The translations under genes were made by a program, and so were the position numbers. From Sediminispirochaeta smaragdinae DSM 11293 (lineage in GTDB: Bacteria; Spirochaetota; Spirochaetia; DSM-16054; Sediminispirochaetaceae), in contig NC_014364.1 in NCBI RefSeq assembly GCF_000143985.1, positions 3,286,001-3,350,000 of the forward strand: a stretch of 64,000 bases of DNA, given 5' to 3'. The notes beneath the pieces are model-generated. The model was given only the letters and a program-made list of their open reading frames with translations, searched no databases and had not been told where the DNA came from. This document shows positions 33,902 to 42,039 of the stretch, in pieces. Every line of letters begins with the position of its first letter. Position 1 is the stretch's first letter.

Positions 33902-35661
33902 TTCTCCCCCTGCCGGTGGAGAAAATCATCGTAGTGGCAGGAAACCTTTCCATCATGAACCTCAACGATGGGAAATATAAGACCACGTCCCAAAGGAAGC
34001 GCCTTTGTCTTCTCTTCAAAAAGCTTCCGATCCGGATGATCATAGCAAAAGCGTTCTTTCAGCCCCTTGGCCGCGGACAGGTTTCCGGAAGCCTTGATAT
34101 CGGCGACCTCGGCCAAAAGCCTCTCCACCGCGGGATGAAGAAGCGCAAAATCATAACGGAAGCGCCCCTCTGTTGTAGATACAATGGCCCGCTTCTCCTC
34201 AAAATAGTGAAACATGATGTTACGCGCATTTGTGTGGGCCTGGTCGGGAACAAAGGCAAGCGAACGCAGCATGGTCAGAAGCATTGCATAATGTGCCGCA
34301 TCTGCCAATGGGCGATCGATTACAGAGGCAGCGACCGCCTTTTCACAGGCCCACATACCGAAAAGCTCCGCTCGAAGCTCTTCAAAAGTACTATACTCGC
34401 CTCCAAGCCAGACCGATGCCTCGCCCTGATGATCGGGATCCTGAAGCCCTGTTGTGTGGCCGATTTCATGCAGGGCAGAGTGCAGCTGCCCCCCCTCAAA
34501 TAGGGATTTTCCGACAATATCGAGAATTTCCCGGGGAAGGAATTGATCGGCCAAAATCGATCCGGAAAGCGAATGGACCGCCCTTCCGGTATTTTGGTAG
34601 ACCATGTTGACGGTGCCGATATTCTTACCGATCCACTCATCGTTAGGCAAACTCTGAGCGCCAACAGTCATGGGGCCAGTCACATAGTCGCCGCTCCACA
34701 AAAGCACATCAACGAATTTCAGCCGGGGCAAGCAATGCACATCGATTTCGCTTCGTTTCCACTTCCAGGGGGCCGTAGCCTCCAACTCCGGGACAAGGCC
34801 GAGAAGATCCTTTATCAGCCGGTCGCTCTTGGTATCTATGCGGGTCACCGCCGCACAGGCCGCACCCTTGTTGTTTTTCCAGGCGTCGAGATAAACCTCC
34901 AAAGCGGTTGAAATGACAATATCGATGGGGCTATCGTGGCGAATCCAAAGATAATCGGCAACCCTCCGGGCCTCGAGGCTCCCTGTCTCAAGTTCGGTAA
35001 TCTTCGCATCGAGATAGAGCTTGAAAGAAATATTATCACTGAGCTCCCAAGCCTTCCGTAAATAATCGGCCGCTCTGCCGCAGGCTTCCGGAAAAAGCTG
35101 TTCATTTCGTATGGTATCCACCCCTCCGTCATTACCGCGAAAAAGAACACGGTTCACCTCACCTGCCGGCGAGCCAAGGGATTCCAGCTCTTCATCGGTA
35201 AGATCGGGAGGATAAAACGAACAACGCCCGGGAACGGGAACAAGGTCGAATAGATAGCGCCTAATGTGGAGGAAAGCCTCAAGGCTGCCAGCCAGTTCTG
35301 CAAGGGCCTTTACGCGTTCCTCTTCGATTTCCAAAAGATGGTTTTTACGAGGCTGTAAGCTCCACGGAGCATTCTGAAGCAGCAAAAGATGACGATAGGC
35401 AGAAAGGCTTTCACCCTCGTGCTCATTCGCATAGGGAGTAATTGTATCGAGAAAATGAAGAATAATCGATGTATCAGGGCAAAACTGCCAGCAAAACACC
35501 TCGTTCATCTCTTCTGCCGCAAGGCAAAGATAATGAAGCAATTCTGCCTCGGAGGAAGAGAGTTCCTGCCATGGAAAATCGACAGCAGCAAAACCGGCTC
35601 GATGTTCAGGTTCGCCATGCTGTCGATAGGGCAAAAAATAAGGTTGAGGTATCGTTTCCAT
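33898..35661 (-). CDS. dipeptidyl-peptidase III (M49)-like metallopeptidase
   Basis: The 587-residue soluble protein resembles bacterial M49 zinc peptidases. The zinc site is His398-Glu-Ile-Gly-His402 (LHEIGHTTGL), a HEXXH form rather than the HEXXGH of eukaryotic DPP III; HEXXH forms are known in bacteria. The third ligand lies in EELRAELFG at 427-435. The lead-in 'QLHSALHEIGHTTGL' and SLPNDEW also fit the family. It should remove dipeptides from the N-terminus of short peptides in the cytoplasm. Translational coupling to a receiver-domain gene is unusual and may mean its activity is under signal control, though this is only an inference. Confidence 0.8.
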   Translation of the reverse strand: METIPQPYFLPYRQHGEPEHRAGFAAVDFPWQELSSSEAELLHYLCLAAEEMNEVFCWQFCPDTSIILHFLDTITPYANEHEGESLSAYRHLLLLQNAPWSLQPRKNHLLEIEEERVKALAELAGSLEAFLHIRRYLFDLVPVPGRCSFYPPDLTDEELESLGSPAGEVNRVLFRGNDGGVDTIRNEQLFPEACGRAADYLRKAWELSDNISFKLYLDAKITELETGSLEARRVADYLWIRHDSPIDIVISTALEVYLDAWKNNKGAACAAVTRIDTKSDRLIKDLLGLVPELEATAPWKWKRSEIDVHCLPRLKFVDVLLWSGDYVTGPMTVGAQSLPNDEWIGKNIGTVNMVYQNTGRAVHSLSGSILADQFLPREILDIVGKSLFEGGQLHSALHEIGHTTGLQDPDHQGEASVWLGGEYSTFEELRAELFGMWACEKAVAASVIDRPLADAAHYAMLLTMLRSLAFVPDQAHTNARNIMFHYFEEKRAIVSTTEGRFRYDFALLHPAVERLLAEVADIKASGNLSAAKGLKERFCYDHPDRKLFEEKTKALPLGRGLIFPIVEVHDGKVSCHYDDFLHRQGEK

Positions 35662-35725
35662 TATAGGCCTCCCTCCCTACTCTATCCCATCACAAGGCCA
35701 TTGCATAGTGATTTTAGTCAACAGC

Positions 35726-35875
35726 TTAATCGCTTCCCCCCAAGGCAAAACGTGCAAAGATATAGGGAACATACCCATATCCGCCTTCAAGACTCCCGGT
35801 AAAGCAAAAGGGATACACTTCTCTCAGTTGAATGAAGGAGACGCCGCGATAAGTATAAAACGAAAAAAACAAAAA
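35726..35875 (-). pseudogene. possible C-terminal remnant of a host gene
   Basis: An open frame without a start ends at TAA 35726 and encodes about 45 residues, including FIQLREVYPFCFTGSLEGG and then YGYVPYIFARFALGGSD before the stop. This looks like the end of a real protein (the 'GYGYVP' turn recalls ceramidase-like enzymes) and is more structured than chance. Upstream it runs into the very A-rich edge of the island at about 35850-35880. It may be the cut-off tail of a gene replaced when the island arrived. Confidence 0.3.
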
Positions 35876-35880
35876 AACTG

Positions 35881-37326
35881 TTAGGGTTCGCGATAAAACT
35901 TTTCCCAGATAGGATCAAGAAGAGATGATAATCTTTTCCCATAGTGTATCATCTTTTCATAATATCCTCTATCTTTCAGACTTACGGATGCTGACTCATA
36001 CCCTGGATTTGCTTCAGTTCTAATAATTAAATCATGAGCAACTTGATAATGATCCCGAATAAAGCACGGTCGTATCAAATTCCCCGAGTTTTTTGGATCA
36101 TGATTTTTGTGATACGATATCTGCCATTCTCGAATTCCCGCAAATAGGCCTGAAGATAATGAATCGTCAAGAGTTTTACCATGCATATATAGCTCATTAA
36201 TATTATCTTTCCAAAAAGGAACAAATACACATGGATAAATATTACCATACCAATCTATATACAAATAGCCTCCTGAGCGACCTCCAGCTATACAACCGGC
36301 TGAATATGGTCCTCCATTCCAAAAATCGGCTAAAGGCAATCGCTCTTTATTAACAATCTCTTGCTCACGAACTAACATTTTCATTCTCATCTCGGGAGAA
36401 ACTTGATAATCAACATCAGCACCTCTTCCAATAGGCATATATTGAAAAACCCATTGATAGAGCGCTCCCTGTTCTTTGAAATAAAATTCGATCATTTTCT
36501 TTGATATTATTAACTCTGCATTTTGATTTGTAGCTGTAGTCGATATACCAAAGGGAACACCTGCATCTCGTAGATGTTTAAACGCAGTAAGAATTTTCTG
36601 ATAAACACCATTACCTCTACGGTCATCTGTTTCCGCTTCAAATCCTTCAACAGAAATTGCTGGCGTAATATTTCCAATCCCCGCAAGTTCCTCTGCAATT
36701 TTTTTATCTATGAAAGTACCATTTGTATATATGAGAAAATACTGTTCTGGATGTAACCTTGCAATATCTATGATACCTTTATCACCATCTTTCCAAAGAA
36801 ACGGCTCCCCTCCCGAAACAACCGTAAACCAACTACCCCATTTCTCGTATTTTTCTGTTAGAATTCGATCAACGGTTTCAAACGGCAAGGATGGTAACCC
36901 TTTTGGAATGCTAGAAGCATAACAATCTTTGCATCTTAAATTACAAGTGCCACCTGGCGAAATTACTAAAAAAGCAGGTGATTTTCTTCCATTTTCTAAT
37001 TCGTATCTCCTTTTATTATCAAGAACAGCATTAGATTGAGATAAAAATTCTTTCAAAAATAAATTCAGAATCCTATCTCTCACCTCTTCAGACCCATTAT
37101 CATAAGCCTTAAATGCTGCTCGAACAAAGTTTGCTGCAATATAAAACTGATCCTCTCGCATTTTTCTCGATCCCGGATTCTGAATCTTTGGTTTATTGAC
37201 ATATTTTTGATAAGCAACGTGCTCAAGTGAAGGAAGAGCAACCTTCCATATCTTTATTAGACTACTAAGATTTGCAACCTGTTTAACTATGAACTCGTTA
37301 AAAGTTTTTTCTTTTTCGTGTATCAT
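35881..37326 (-). CDS. radical SAM/SPASM-type enzyme
   Basis: A 481-residue enzyme with the radical SAM cluster motif GGTCNLRCKDCYAS (Cys128, Cys132, Cys135) after a long helical N-terminal region (~1-115). Typical SAM-binding strands follow: VVSGGEPFLW, LIYTNGTFID and ISVEGFE. Towards the C-terminus further cysteines (SAGCIAGG, GNIYPCVF, RPCF) suggest an extra Fe-S cluster of the SPASM/twitch type. AGGAG lies six bases before the ATG. The gene is A+T-rich and has an operator-like inverted repeat between its -10 box and start. It may modify a peptide, cofactor or small molecule; no obvious peptide substrate is encoded nearby. Confidence 0.87.
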   Translation of the reverse strand: MIHEKEKTFNEFIVKQVANLSSLIKIWKVALPSLEHVAYQKYVNKPKIQNPGSRKMREDQFYIAANFVRAAFKAYDNGSEEVRDRILNLFLKEFLSQSNAVLDNKRRYELENGRKSPAFLVISPGGTCNLRCKDCYASSIPKGLPSLPFETVDRILTEKYEKWGSWFTVVSGGEPFLWKDGDKGIIDIARLHPEQYFLIYTNGTFIDKKIAEELAGIGNITPAISVEGFEAETDDRRGNGVYQKILTAFKHLRDAGVPFGISTTATNQNAELIISKKMIEFYFKEQGALYQWVFQYMPIGRGADVDYQVSPEMRMKMLVREQEIVNKERLPLADFWNGGPYSAGCIAGGRSGGYLYIDWYGNIYPCVFVPFWKDNINELYMHGKTLDDSLSSGLFAGIREWQISYHKNHDPKNSGNLIRPCFIRDHYQVAHDLIIRTEANPGYESASVSLKDRGYYEKMIHYGKRLSSLLDPIWEKFYREP

Positions 37327-37341
37327 CTTATTCTCCTGTTA

Positions 37342-37366
37342 AATCAATCGTTTGTTTGTATTGATT
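37342..37366. promoter_or_regulatory. TetR operator-like site, radical SAM promoter
   Basis: AATCAATCGTTTGTTT (37342-37357) is followed by ATTGATT, so the arms AATCAAT and ATTGATT form an exact inverted repeat with an 11-base spacer. A TATAAT for the radical SAM gene lies at 37364-37369 on the minus strand, so a bound repressor would cover the transcription start. The 16-base core recurs at 40127 and, as a better palindrome, at 38059. Confidence 0.75.
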
Positions 37367-37416
37367 ATATAAATCACCGGCTTTCACGCAGCCAATACCC
37401 AATTTTTACCTTAAAC

Positions 37417-38049
37417 CTATAATATTGTTTCGAAGGAGAGAGCCCCCTTTTCGAGGCCGGATATCTGGAGAAGTATTTTCATAACCATCTCAATTCTTTC
37501 GGTCCTCCATGAAAGCTTCTCTTGCTCCGTACGTTCATCTTGAAAACTAGAAAAATCAAATAAATAATCAGAAAATATCAAACCAAGAAGAATATCCGTT
37601 AAAATCTTAATTTTTCTTGATAACACTGAACTATCATCAAATTTTTTTCTATTTTGAATTAAATTATACAAACTATTTTGGAATTTTATTATTTCATTTT
37701 TTATTGGTGTTAGATATTCAACTTCTTTCCCCAATTCTGTAAAAACAATTTTAATCTTAGAACGATTATCTTCTAGAAAATCAAAGAAGTGGTTTAACAT
37801 ATCAATAGTTTTATGAACATCCTTAAAATCAAGTTTATTGATTATTGAAGTAAAACCCTCGGTAATCCTATTCACAATTTCTTTAAGGATTCCATCTTTC
37901 CCACCAAAGTAATATGAAATCATTGACACATTTACATTTGCTAATTTCGCAATTTCTCGTATAGATGTTTCTTTAAAACCATGTGCGGAGAAAAGTTCTA
38001 TACTAGTTTTCAAAATATGCGTTTTGGGTTCAAAATATTCAGTATCCAT
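37417..38049 (-). CDS. TetR-family transcriptional repressor
   Basis: The start at ATG 38049 was chosen because GAGGAG precedes it; an in-frame TTG at 38064 lies inside the operator. The 210-residue protein has the TetR DNA-binding domain at ~10-55: ILKTSIELFSAHGFKETSIR, then EIAKLANVNVSMISYYFGGK with the classical YYFGGKDGIL recognition helix end. The C-terminal ligand domain is helical and unlike known subfamilies. It probably represses itself and both neighbouring membrane/enzyme genes through the shared AATCAATCG sites. The A+T-rich coding matches the rest of the island. Confidence 0.9.
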   Translation of the reverse strand: MDTEYFEPKTHILKTSIELFSAHGFKETSIREIAKLANVNVSMISYYFGGKDGILKEIVNRITEGFTSIINKLDFKDVHKTIDMLNHFFDFLEDNRSKIKIVFTELGKEVEYLTPIKNEIIKFQNSLYNLIQNRKKFDDSSVLSRKIKILTDILLGLIFSDYLFDFSSFQDERTEQEKLSWRTERIEMVMKILLQISGLEKGALSFETIL

Positions 38050-38058
38050 CTTCTCCTC

Positions 38059-38074
38059 AATCAATCGTTTGATT
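38059..38074. promoter_or_regulatory. TetR operator-like palindrome upstream of tetR
   Basis: AATCAA-TCGT-TTGATT is a perfect 6-4-6 palindrome ten bases before the tetR start codon. It shares AATCAATCGTTTG with sites upstream of the radical SAM and CmpB-HD genes. Its position fits autorepression. Confidence 0.8.
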
Positions 38075-38431
38075 TTATCATAATACAGATTATTTTATTA
38101 GTCAACTATAAATAGAAGGAAAGTAGCCGTTTCTTGAATACACCTTTTGACTTCTCAACAATTGCCAATGCGTAAACAAGTTCGGACTCTTTCTACGGAT
38201 TAACAACTGTTTTCTCTCCGCTTTCCGATGGAAAATTCGACACCGACTCTTAGCCAGTGTACTAACCGTGATTGAAAACAACTTCACAACCGATATCCAA
38301 ATTTACGATACCAGTATCGTCCATAATAGGGGACTATTCGATATGAATAAAATTACTTTGTTTTAGTACTAATTATACTATTCAAGCATTGTCAGCGGAG
38401 GTTTTTCCCCACAGCCTTGTTTTATTGGGGA
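38075..38431. other. non-coding A+T-rich gap with a short dyad
   Basis: About 360 bases between the tetR operator and the IS3 relic. A perfect 7-2-7 dyad ACGATAC-CA-GTATCGT lies at 38305-38320. A minus-strand open frame (38102-38287) has no ribosome binding site or recognisable content. GGAAAAACCTCC-like sequence at 38395-38415 might be the edge of the IS3 relic. Nothing else can be supported. Confidence 0.45.
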
Positions 38432-38900
38432 AAAAGACGTCGTTACGACGCAGAATTCAAAAGAAATACAATCGCACTGTCTCAAGAGTCGGTAAGATCT
38501 GCGAGCAGTGTTGAACAATCTTTGGAACTCGCCAATGGAATCCAGTGGCAAACGGAAGAGGCAGCTTAAAAAAATGGCGAGCTGGTCTTCCCTGGAAAAT
38601 GGATGTATCTATTTGTGTTTATTGATCTATTTTCAAGAAAGGTCGTTGAGTGGGATCTGAACAAGAGTTTATCCGCAGTCTCAACATGTAATGCATTTAA
38701 AAAATATCTTTACAGAAATAACAATCCCAAGGGGTACTGGTACACAGCAATCGTGGAATCAAATATGCATCGGGGTAATTCAGGTCTTTATTGGAATCTG
38801 CCGGTGCTGTTCAGAGCATGGGTCGTAAAAGGAACTGCTGGGATAATGCAGTTGAAGAATCATTCTTTCATACACTGAAAATTCGACTACTCTGGAGGAG
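38432..38900 (+). mobile_element. IS3-family insertion sequence relic
   Basis: The first frame (38432-38569) encodes RRYDAEFKRNTIALSQES, the start of an IS3 OrfA, and stops early. From 38603 another frame gives MYLFVFIDLFSRKVVEWDL, the core of OrfB around the first catalytic Asp. Further on, after a frame change, come NRGIKYAS (normally HSDRGxQYAS) and NCWDNAVEESFFHTLK with the catalytic Glu. The reading frame is broken at least twice and both ends are missing, so it is dead. It separates tetR from the CmpB-HD gene. Confidence 0.85.
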
Positions 38901-38911
38901 CTGAATAGGGA

Positions 38912-40084
38912 TTAACTATCCTTCCTTTTGACCCATATCAAACTTAACCATTCCATGGATGCAACAGCTTTGTCTATTATCGAAACCAAAAAACTTTCCA
39001 GATACAAAGGAGGAACCAAGGTTAAAGGCCACATATGTTTGCTTATAATATCTCTTTCCACCGACGTAAGAGGACCATAGATTTCTTCGGCATTCTTTAC
39101 AGATAAAATAGGATGACTAAACCCGTGAGGTAGAATAAATCTTTCGGACTTCTCTGTTCTCCAATCATAAAAGAAAAAATCATGAAGAAGTGCCCCTCGG
39201 ACCATCTCCCTTGTATTAAGTCTTGCTTTATCAGCCACTAAAAACGCGTACCATGCGACCTTAATGTTATGAGAATATAAATCAGAGCTGTGATGTCTAA
39301 TTTCTTTCAGCTCCTGGTATTTGGGGTTATTAGTAATCTCCTTGCAGATCTCCCCAAATATGGACCTGTCCCTATCCCGGGGTTTTCTCTTTAGAGTCTG
39401 TAAAAAAGACGTTAAATAAATAATCCCAATAGGATTAAGATTTCTAAAGAACACAATATGTAAATTGGGAAAAACGTAAAGAGGCCTCATCAGCGTTGTT
39501 CTCAACATGCTACCAAAACGATCAGCCTTTAGTCCTATTGCAAAAACAGAAAAGCATCTATAAATCCTTGCGGAAAAGTATAGATCCACGCTTAGATATA
39601 GCAAGAAGACAGCAGACAATAAAACTGTCAGCTTTGGCGATAGAGTGTTGTGAAAAGACTCAATTCCGGGGTGTATATAACGTATAAAGACAATAGAAAG
39701 CACTGCCCAATAAGTGCTGTAGAGCAGGCATATTCTTCCCTGAACGTTCATAAAGAATTTGGAGTAATCCCAAAGTTTAAGAGAATATAGCTTTTCAAAT
39801 ATAAGTGACGTTCCGAACTCCAGGGTTGTTGCCAAAGAGGTGAATACAAAGACCTGTACAAAAACGGATAGATGATTCAGGACTGAGCCCGCTAAGACAA
39901 TACTCACTCCTCCAAATCCGTAAATCGGAATAAAAGGTCCGTAAAGGAAACCGGAATTAACAGGCCTTTTCAGTTCAAAAATTGATCGATAAGTAGATTC
40001 GATCACCCATCCGAAAAAGGAATATATTATAAAATAGTACAAGTAGGGCTCAATAATATAATAACAGTGCCTGATTGTGTTCAT
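38912..40084 (-). CDS. CmpB-like membrane protein fused to an HD domain
   Basis: A 390-residue protein. Residues ~10-190 hold about five hydrophobic helices with YSFFGWVIESTYRS and NSGFLYGPFIPIYGFG, the signature of the CmpB (PF06541) family of putative transporter permeases. Residues ~245-380 look like an HD phosphohydrolase: IRHHSSDLYSHNIKVAWYA, then GALLHDFFFYDW with the His-Asp pair, and HGFSHPI for the next histidine. AAGGAG lies ten bases before the ATG. A 17-base-spaced promoter overlaps the AATCAATCG site at 40127. A membrane-tied phosphohydrolase, perhaps for a lipid or nucleotide, is the simplest reading. Confidence 0.75.
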   Translation of the reverse strand: MNTIRHCYYIIEPYLYYFIIYSFFGWVIESTYRSIFELKRPVNSGFLYGPFIPIYGFGGVSIVLAGSVLNHLSVFVQVFVFTSLATTLEFGTSLIFEKLYSLKLWDYSKFFMNVQGRICLLYSTYWAVLSIVFIRYIHPGIESFHNTLSPKLTVLLSAVFLLYLSVDLYFSARIYRCFSVFAIGLKADRFGSMLRTTLMRPLYVFPNLHIVFFRNLNPIGIIYLTSFLQTLKRKPRDRDRSIFGEICKEITNNPKYQELKEIRHHSSDLYSHNIKVAWYAFLVADKARLNTREMVRGALLHDFFFYDWRTEKSERFILPHGFSHPILSVKNAEEIYGPLTSVERDIISKHMWPLTLVPPLYLESFLVSIIDKAVASMEWLSLIWVKRKDS

Positions 40085-40103
40085 TAGGTGTTATCTCCTT
40101 GAC

Positions 40104-40132
40104 ATAATATGATATAAAATATAATTAATCAA
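40104..40132 (-). promoter_or_regulatory. promoter of the CmpB-HD gene
   Basis: On the minus strand TTGATT (40132-40127) and TATTAT (40109-40104) are separated by exactly 17 bases. The -35 hexamer is the left half of the operator-like site, so a bound TetR protein would block RNA polymerase. Confidence 0.65.
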
Positions 40133-40142
40133 TCGTTTGTTT
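40127..40142. promoter_or_regulatory. TetR operator-like site, CmpB-HD promoter
   Basis: The 16 bases AATCAATCGTTTGTTT are identical to 37342-37357 in front of the radical SAM gene. This supports joint control of the two genes by the TetR protein encoded between them. Confidence 0.75.
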
Positions 40143-40169
40143 GTTATTTCATGTGAAAATTCTACTGCA

Positions 40170-40330
40170 TCCAAAATAACGAAACAGCGGATAGGCTTCT
40201 CGGTAAAATGGGATAAACAATATCCGTCTATTAGTAAGGACTGGTATCAGAACTGGGAAAATCTGATCACTCTTTTCGATTCTGCCGTTAAGATAGTAAA
40301 TATAAAATCCATTTTTATCAGACCATCGCC
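40170..40330 (+). mobile_element. IS256/Mutator-type transposase relic
   Basis: A short plus-strand frame encodes FSVKWDKQYPSISKDWYQNW followed by ENLITLFDS. This matches the conserved 'F..kWg.kYP...kSWr.nW..L..fF.yp' part of IS256-family transposases. Neither the rest of the transposase nor inverted repeats can be found. It marks the right edge of the A+T-rich island. The following 120 bases up to the PTS gene hold no gene that I can support. Confidence 0.7.
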
Positions 40331-40452
40331 GAACAAGTAGTCATAGTTGAGTTAGGGAATAAGAAAGGCGTAATCAACGACACTACCGACATCATCATCG
40401 GCCTCATCGATAATCCCCGCACTAACATAGGCGGGATATACGGAGAGAAACG

Positions 40453-40902
40453 TCACTCTTCCTGAAACAGCTCAACGACCTCTTCCGGCGTCTGAGAAGC
40501 AAGCAGAAGGCGGCAAAAACTCTTCGAACGGGTCAGCTTCGCTATTTCACTCAAGGCCTCAATATGTTGCCCCGCCTGCTCGGGTGGAGCAAGAAGCAAA
40601 AAGAAAAGATTACTTGGTTTACCATCCATGGCCTGAAAATCGATTCCGTCGGGGGCAATACCGATGGCAACCGTTAGCTGATCGACGGCATCACATTTGG
40701 CATGAGGTACGGCTATCCCCTCTTCAAGGCCCGTACTTCCCTTGGCCTCACGATCCAGCAGGGCAGAGAGTGCCTTATCTGCGGAAATCAACTTGCCAGC
40801 CTTGTCAAGAAGATCGACAAGCTCCCGAAGAACCTCACTTTTAGTCTTGGAACGAACAGGAATTTGCACCACCGAAGGCTCTATCAAATCAATGAACGCC
40901 AT
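40453..40902 (-). CDS. PTS EIIA-type (PtsN/fructose class) protein
   Basis: The 149-residue protein is a lone EIIA domain of the mannitol/fructose class. The phosphorylated histidine is in LEEGIAVPHAKC, close to residue 67-70. The segments LVDLLDKAGKLI and the final EEVVELFQ are typical of PtsN-like proteins. No EIIB or EIIC is nearby, so it is likely a regulatory phosphoprotein of the nitrogen-PTS kind rather than a transporter part. It is the last gene of the V-ATPase unit, 15 bases after the Usp-like gene. PtsN is known to control potassium uptake in other bacteria, which is notable beside the K+ channel here. Confidence 0.88.
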   Translation of the reverse strand: MAFIDLIEPSVVQIPVRSKTKSEVLRELVDLLDKAGKLISADKALSALLDREAKGSTGLEEGIAVPHAKCDAVDQLTVAIGIAPDGIDFQAMDGKPSNLFFLLLAPPEQAGQHIEALSEIAKLTRSKSFCRLLLASQTPEEVVELFQEE

Positions 40903-40917
40903 TGTTTCCCCCCTGGC

Positions 40918-41403
40918 CTATAATGCGTCGTACAGGTCCCAGACCCGTTCTTCATCTTTTACAATCAAAACAGAACACCCAACCGACCGCATCGCCCGCT
41001 CGGTTTCATCGAAGAACTCGTCCCGGCGGCTCCTGATTCTGGCAAGTTCACCGATGATCAGCAAATCGATCTCAAGCTGATCAACCTTTGATTTTATTTC
41101 CTGGTTGACGGTTCCTTCGCTGCGCAAGGGGTCAACGGTAATTCCACGATCGGAACCCAATTTTACGGCATAATTAAGATAGCGTTCGGCATCTGCCTCA
41201 AGATCATGTTGATATTCATCCTGCTCTGAGGCAAGAAAGATCCTTGCAGTAACGAGATCATTGAGGGCCCGCGTATTGACCACATAGAGGGCGTAAAGCG
41301 TGGCACCACTCTGCTTGGCAAGGGCCACCGCATAGGCTGCCGCGGCAAGGGACTCTTCACTGCCGTCCAGGTACACCATCATTCGATCAACTATTCCCGT
41401 CAT
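40918..41403 (-). CDS. universal stress protein (UspA)-like
   Basis: A 161-residue protein with the Usp fold: it starts MTGIVDRMMVYLDGSEESLAAAAYAVALAK and ends with CSVLIVKDEERVW. The 'G-2x-G-9x-G-S/T' ATP-binding loop of many Usp proteins is absent: after LLIIGELARIRSRRDEF there is no glycine pair. It is thus probably of the non-ATP-binding class. The start overlaps the end of the subunit D gene by 17 bases, so it is firmly within the V-ATPase operon. Confidence 0.8.
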   Translation of the reverse strand: MTGIVDRMMVYLDGSEESLAAAAYAVALAKQSGATLYALYVVNTRALNDLVTARIFLASEQDEYQHDLEADAERYLNYAVKLGSDRGITVDPLRSEGTVNQEIKSKVDQLEIDLLIIGELARIRSRRDEFFDETERAMRSVGCSVLIVKDEERVWDLYDAL

Positions 41404-42034
41404 GGCTTGTTTCCTCCTTTTTCCGCTCCAGCCGTTCCTTTACCATCTTCATCAAGATAAACATATCACGTTCGTTTTCTTCGAGTCTGTTCCGGATAAA
41501 ATCAACCGTTTCGTTTAGGTCCGGTATGGCGATTTTTTCCAAGGCGTTGACCTTTCGAATGGTCTTCTTCACCTCGGTTGCAAGACGCATAATGGAAATC
41601 TTAAGCTCGGCAAGTCGCCCCATCAGCTCCAGGGCCTCTTTAAAGCCCTGCATGGCACCGTCGACCCTGAAACTGGTCTCGGATGGGCTGTAATAGGGGG
41701 GCTGATCGTCGAATTGAGTCTGGACCACCGGCAGCTGCACTCCCATGACCCGCCGATCTTTTAGATTGATGTCGCAGCTCATGTTAACGGCCCTGGAGAG
41801 CTGTTGGACCCTCAAGCGTCCCATGTCCAAGGTCGCATCCTGCAATGCAGTATAGGCAGAAGCGAGACTATGCTCCACCTTTTCCTCAAAATCACTCGCC
41901 TGGTCGACAAGATTTAAGAGTTCAAGAACGAGTATATTCCGCTTTTGATCCAAGAGCTCATAACCAAGTTTAGCAAATTTAAGCTCATCCTGGACAGAGA
42001 GGAGGTTACTTTTTGTCGGAGCAAGGTTTCTCAT
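41387..42034 (-). CDS. atpD: V-type ATPase subunit D (central stalk)
   Basis: A 215-residue, long-helical protein. The N-terminus APTKSNLLSVQDELKFAKLGYELLDQKR is the typical D-subunit start and the C-terminal RKVNALEKIAIPDLNETVDFI is the conserved second half of its coiled coil. It forms the rotating shaft with subunit F, transmitting rotation between the catalytic head and the membrane ring. It follows subunit B by five bases and overlaps the Usp-like gene by 17. Confidence 0.95.
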   Translation of the reverse strand: MRNLAPTKSNLLSVQDELKFAKLGYELLDQKRNILVLELLNLVDQASDFEEKVEHSLASAYTALQDATLDMGRLRVQQLSRAVNMSCDINLKDRRVMGVQLPVVQTQFDDQPPYYSPSETSFRVDGAMQGFKEALELMGRLAELKISIMRLATEVKKTIRKVNALEKIAIPDLNETVDFIRNRLEENERDMFILMKMVKERLERKKEETSHDGNS

Positions 42035-42039
42035 GGCAA

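Noticed and set aside
34230-34610. 126-codon plus-strand open frame opposite the M49-like peptidase gene
   Set aside because: Antisense shadow with a basic, low-quality composition and no start signal.
38102-38287. 61-codon minus-strand open frame in the island
   Set aside because: No ribosome binding site; composition is like non-coding A+T-rich DNA next to the IS3 relic.
40337-40464. Open plus-strand stretch with a protein-like look before the PTS gene
   Set aside because: No start codon or ribosome binding site and it runs into the end of the convergent PTS IIA gene; probably chance.
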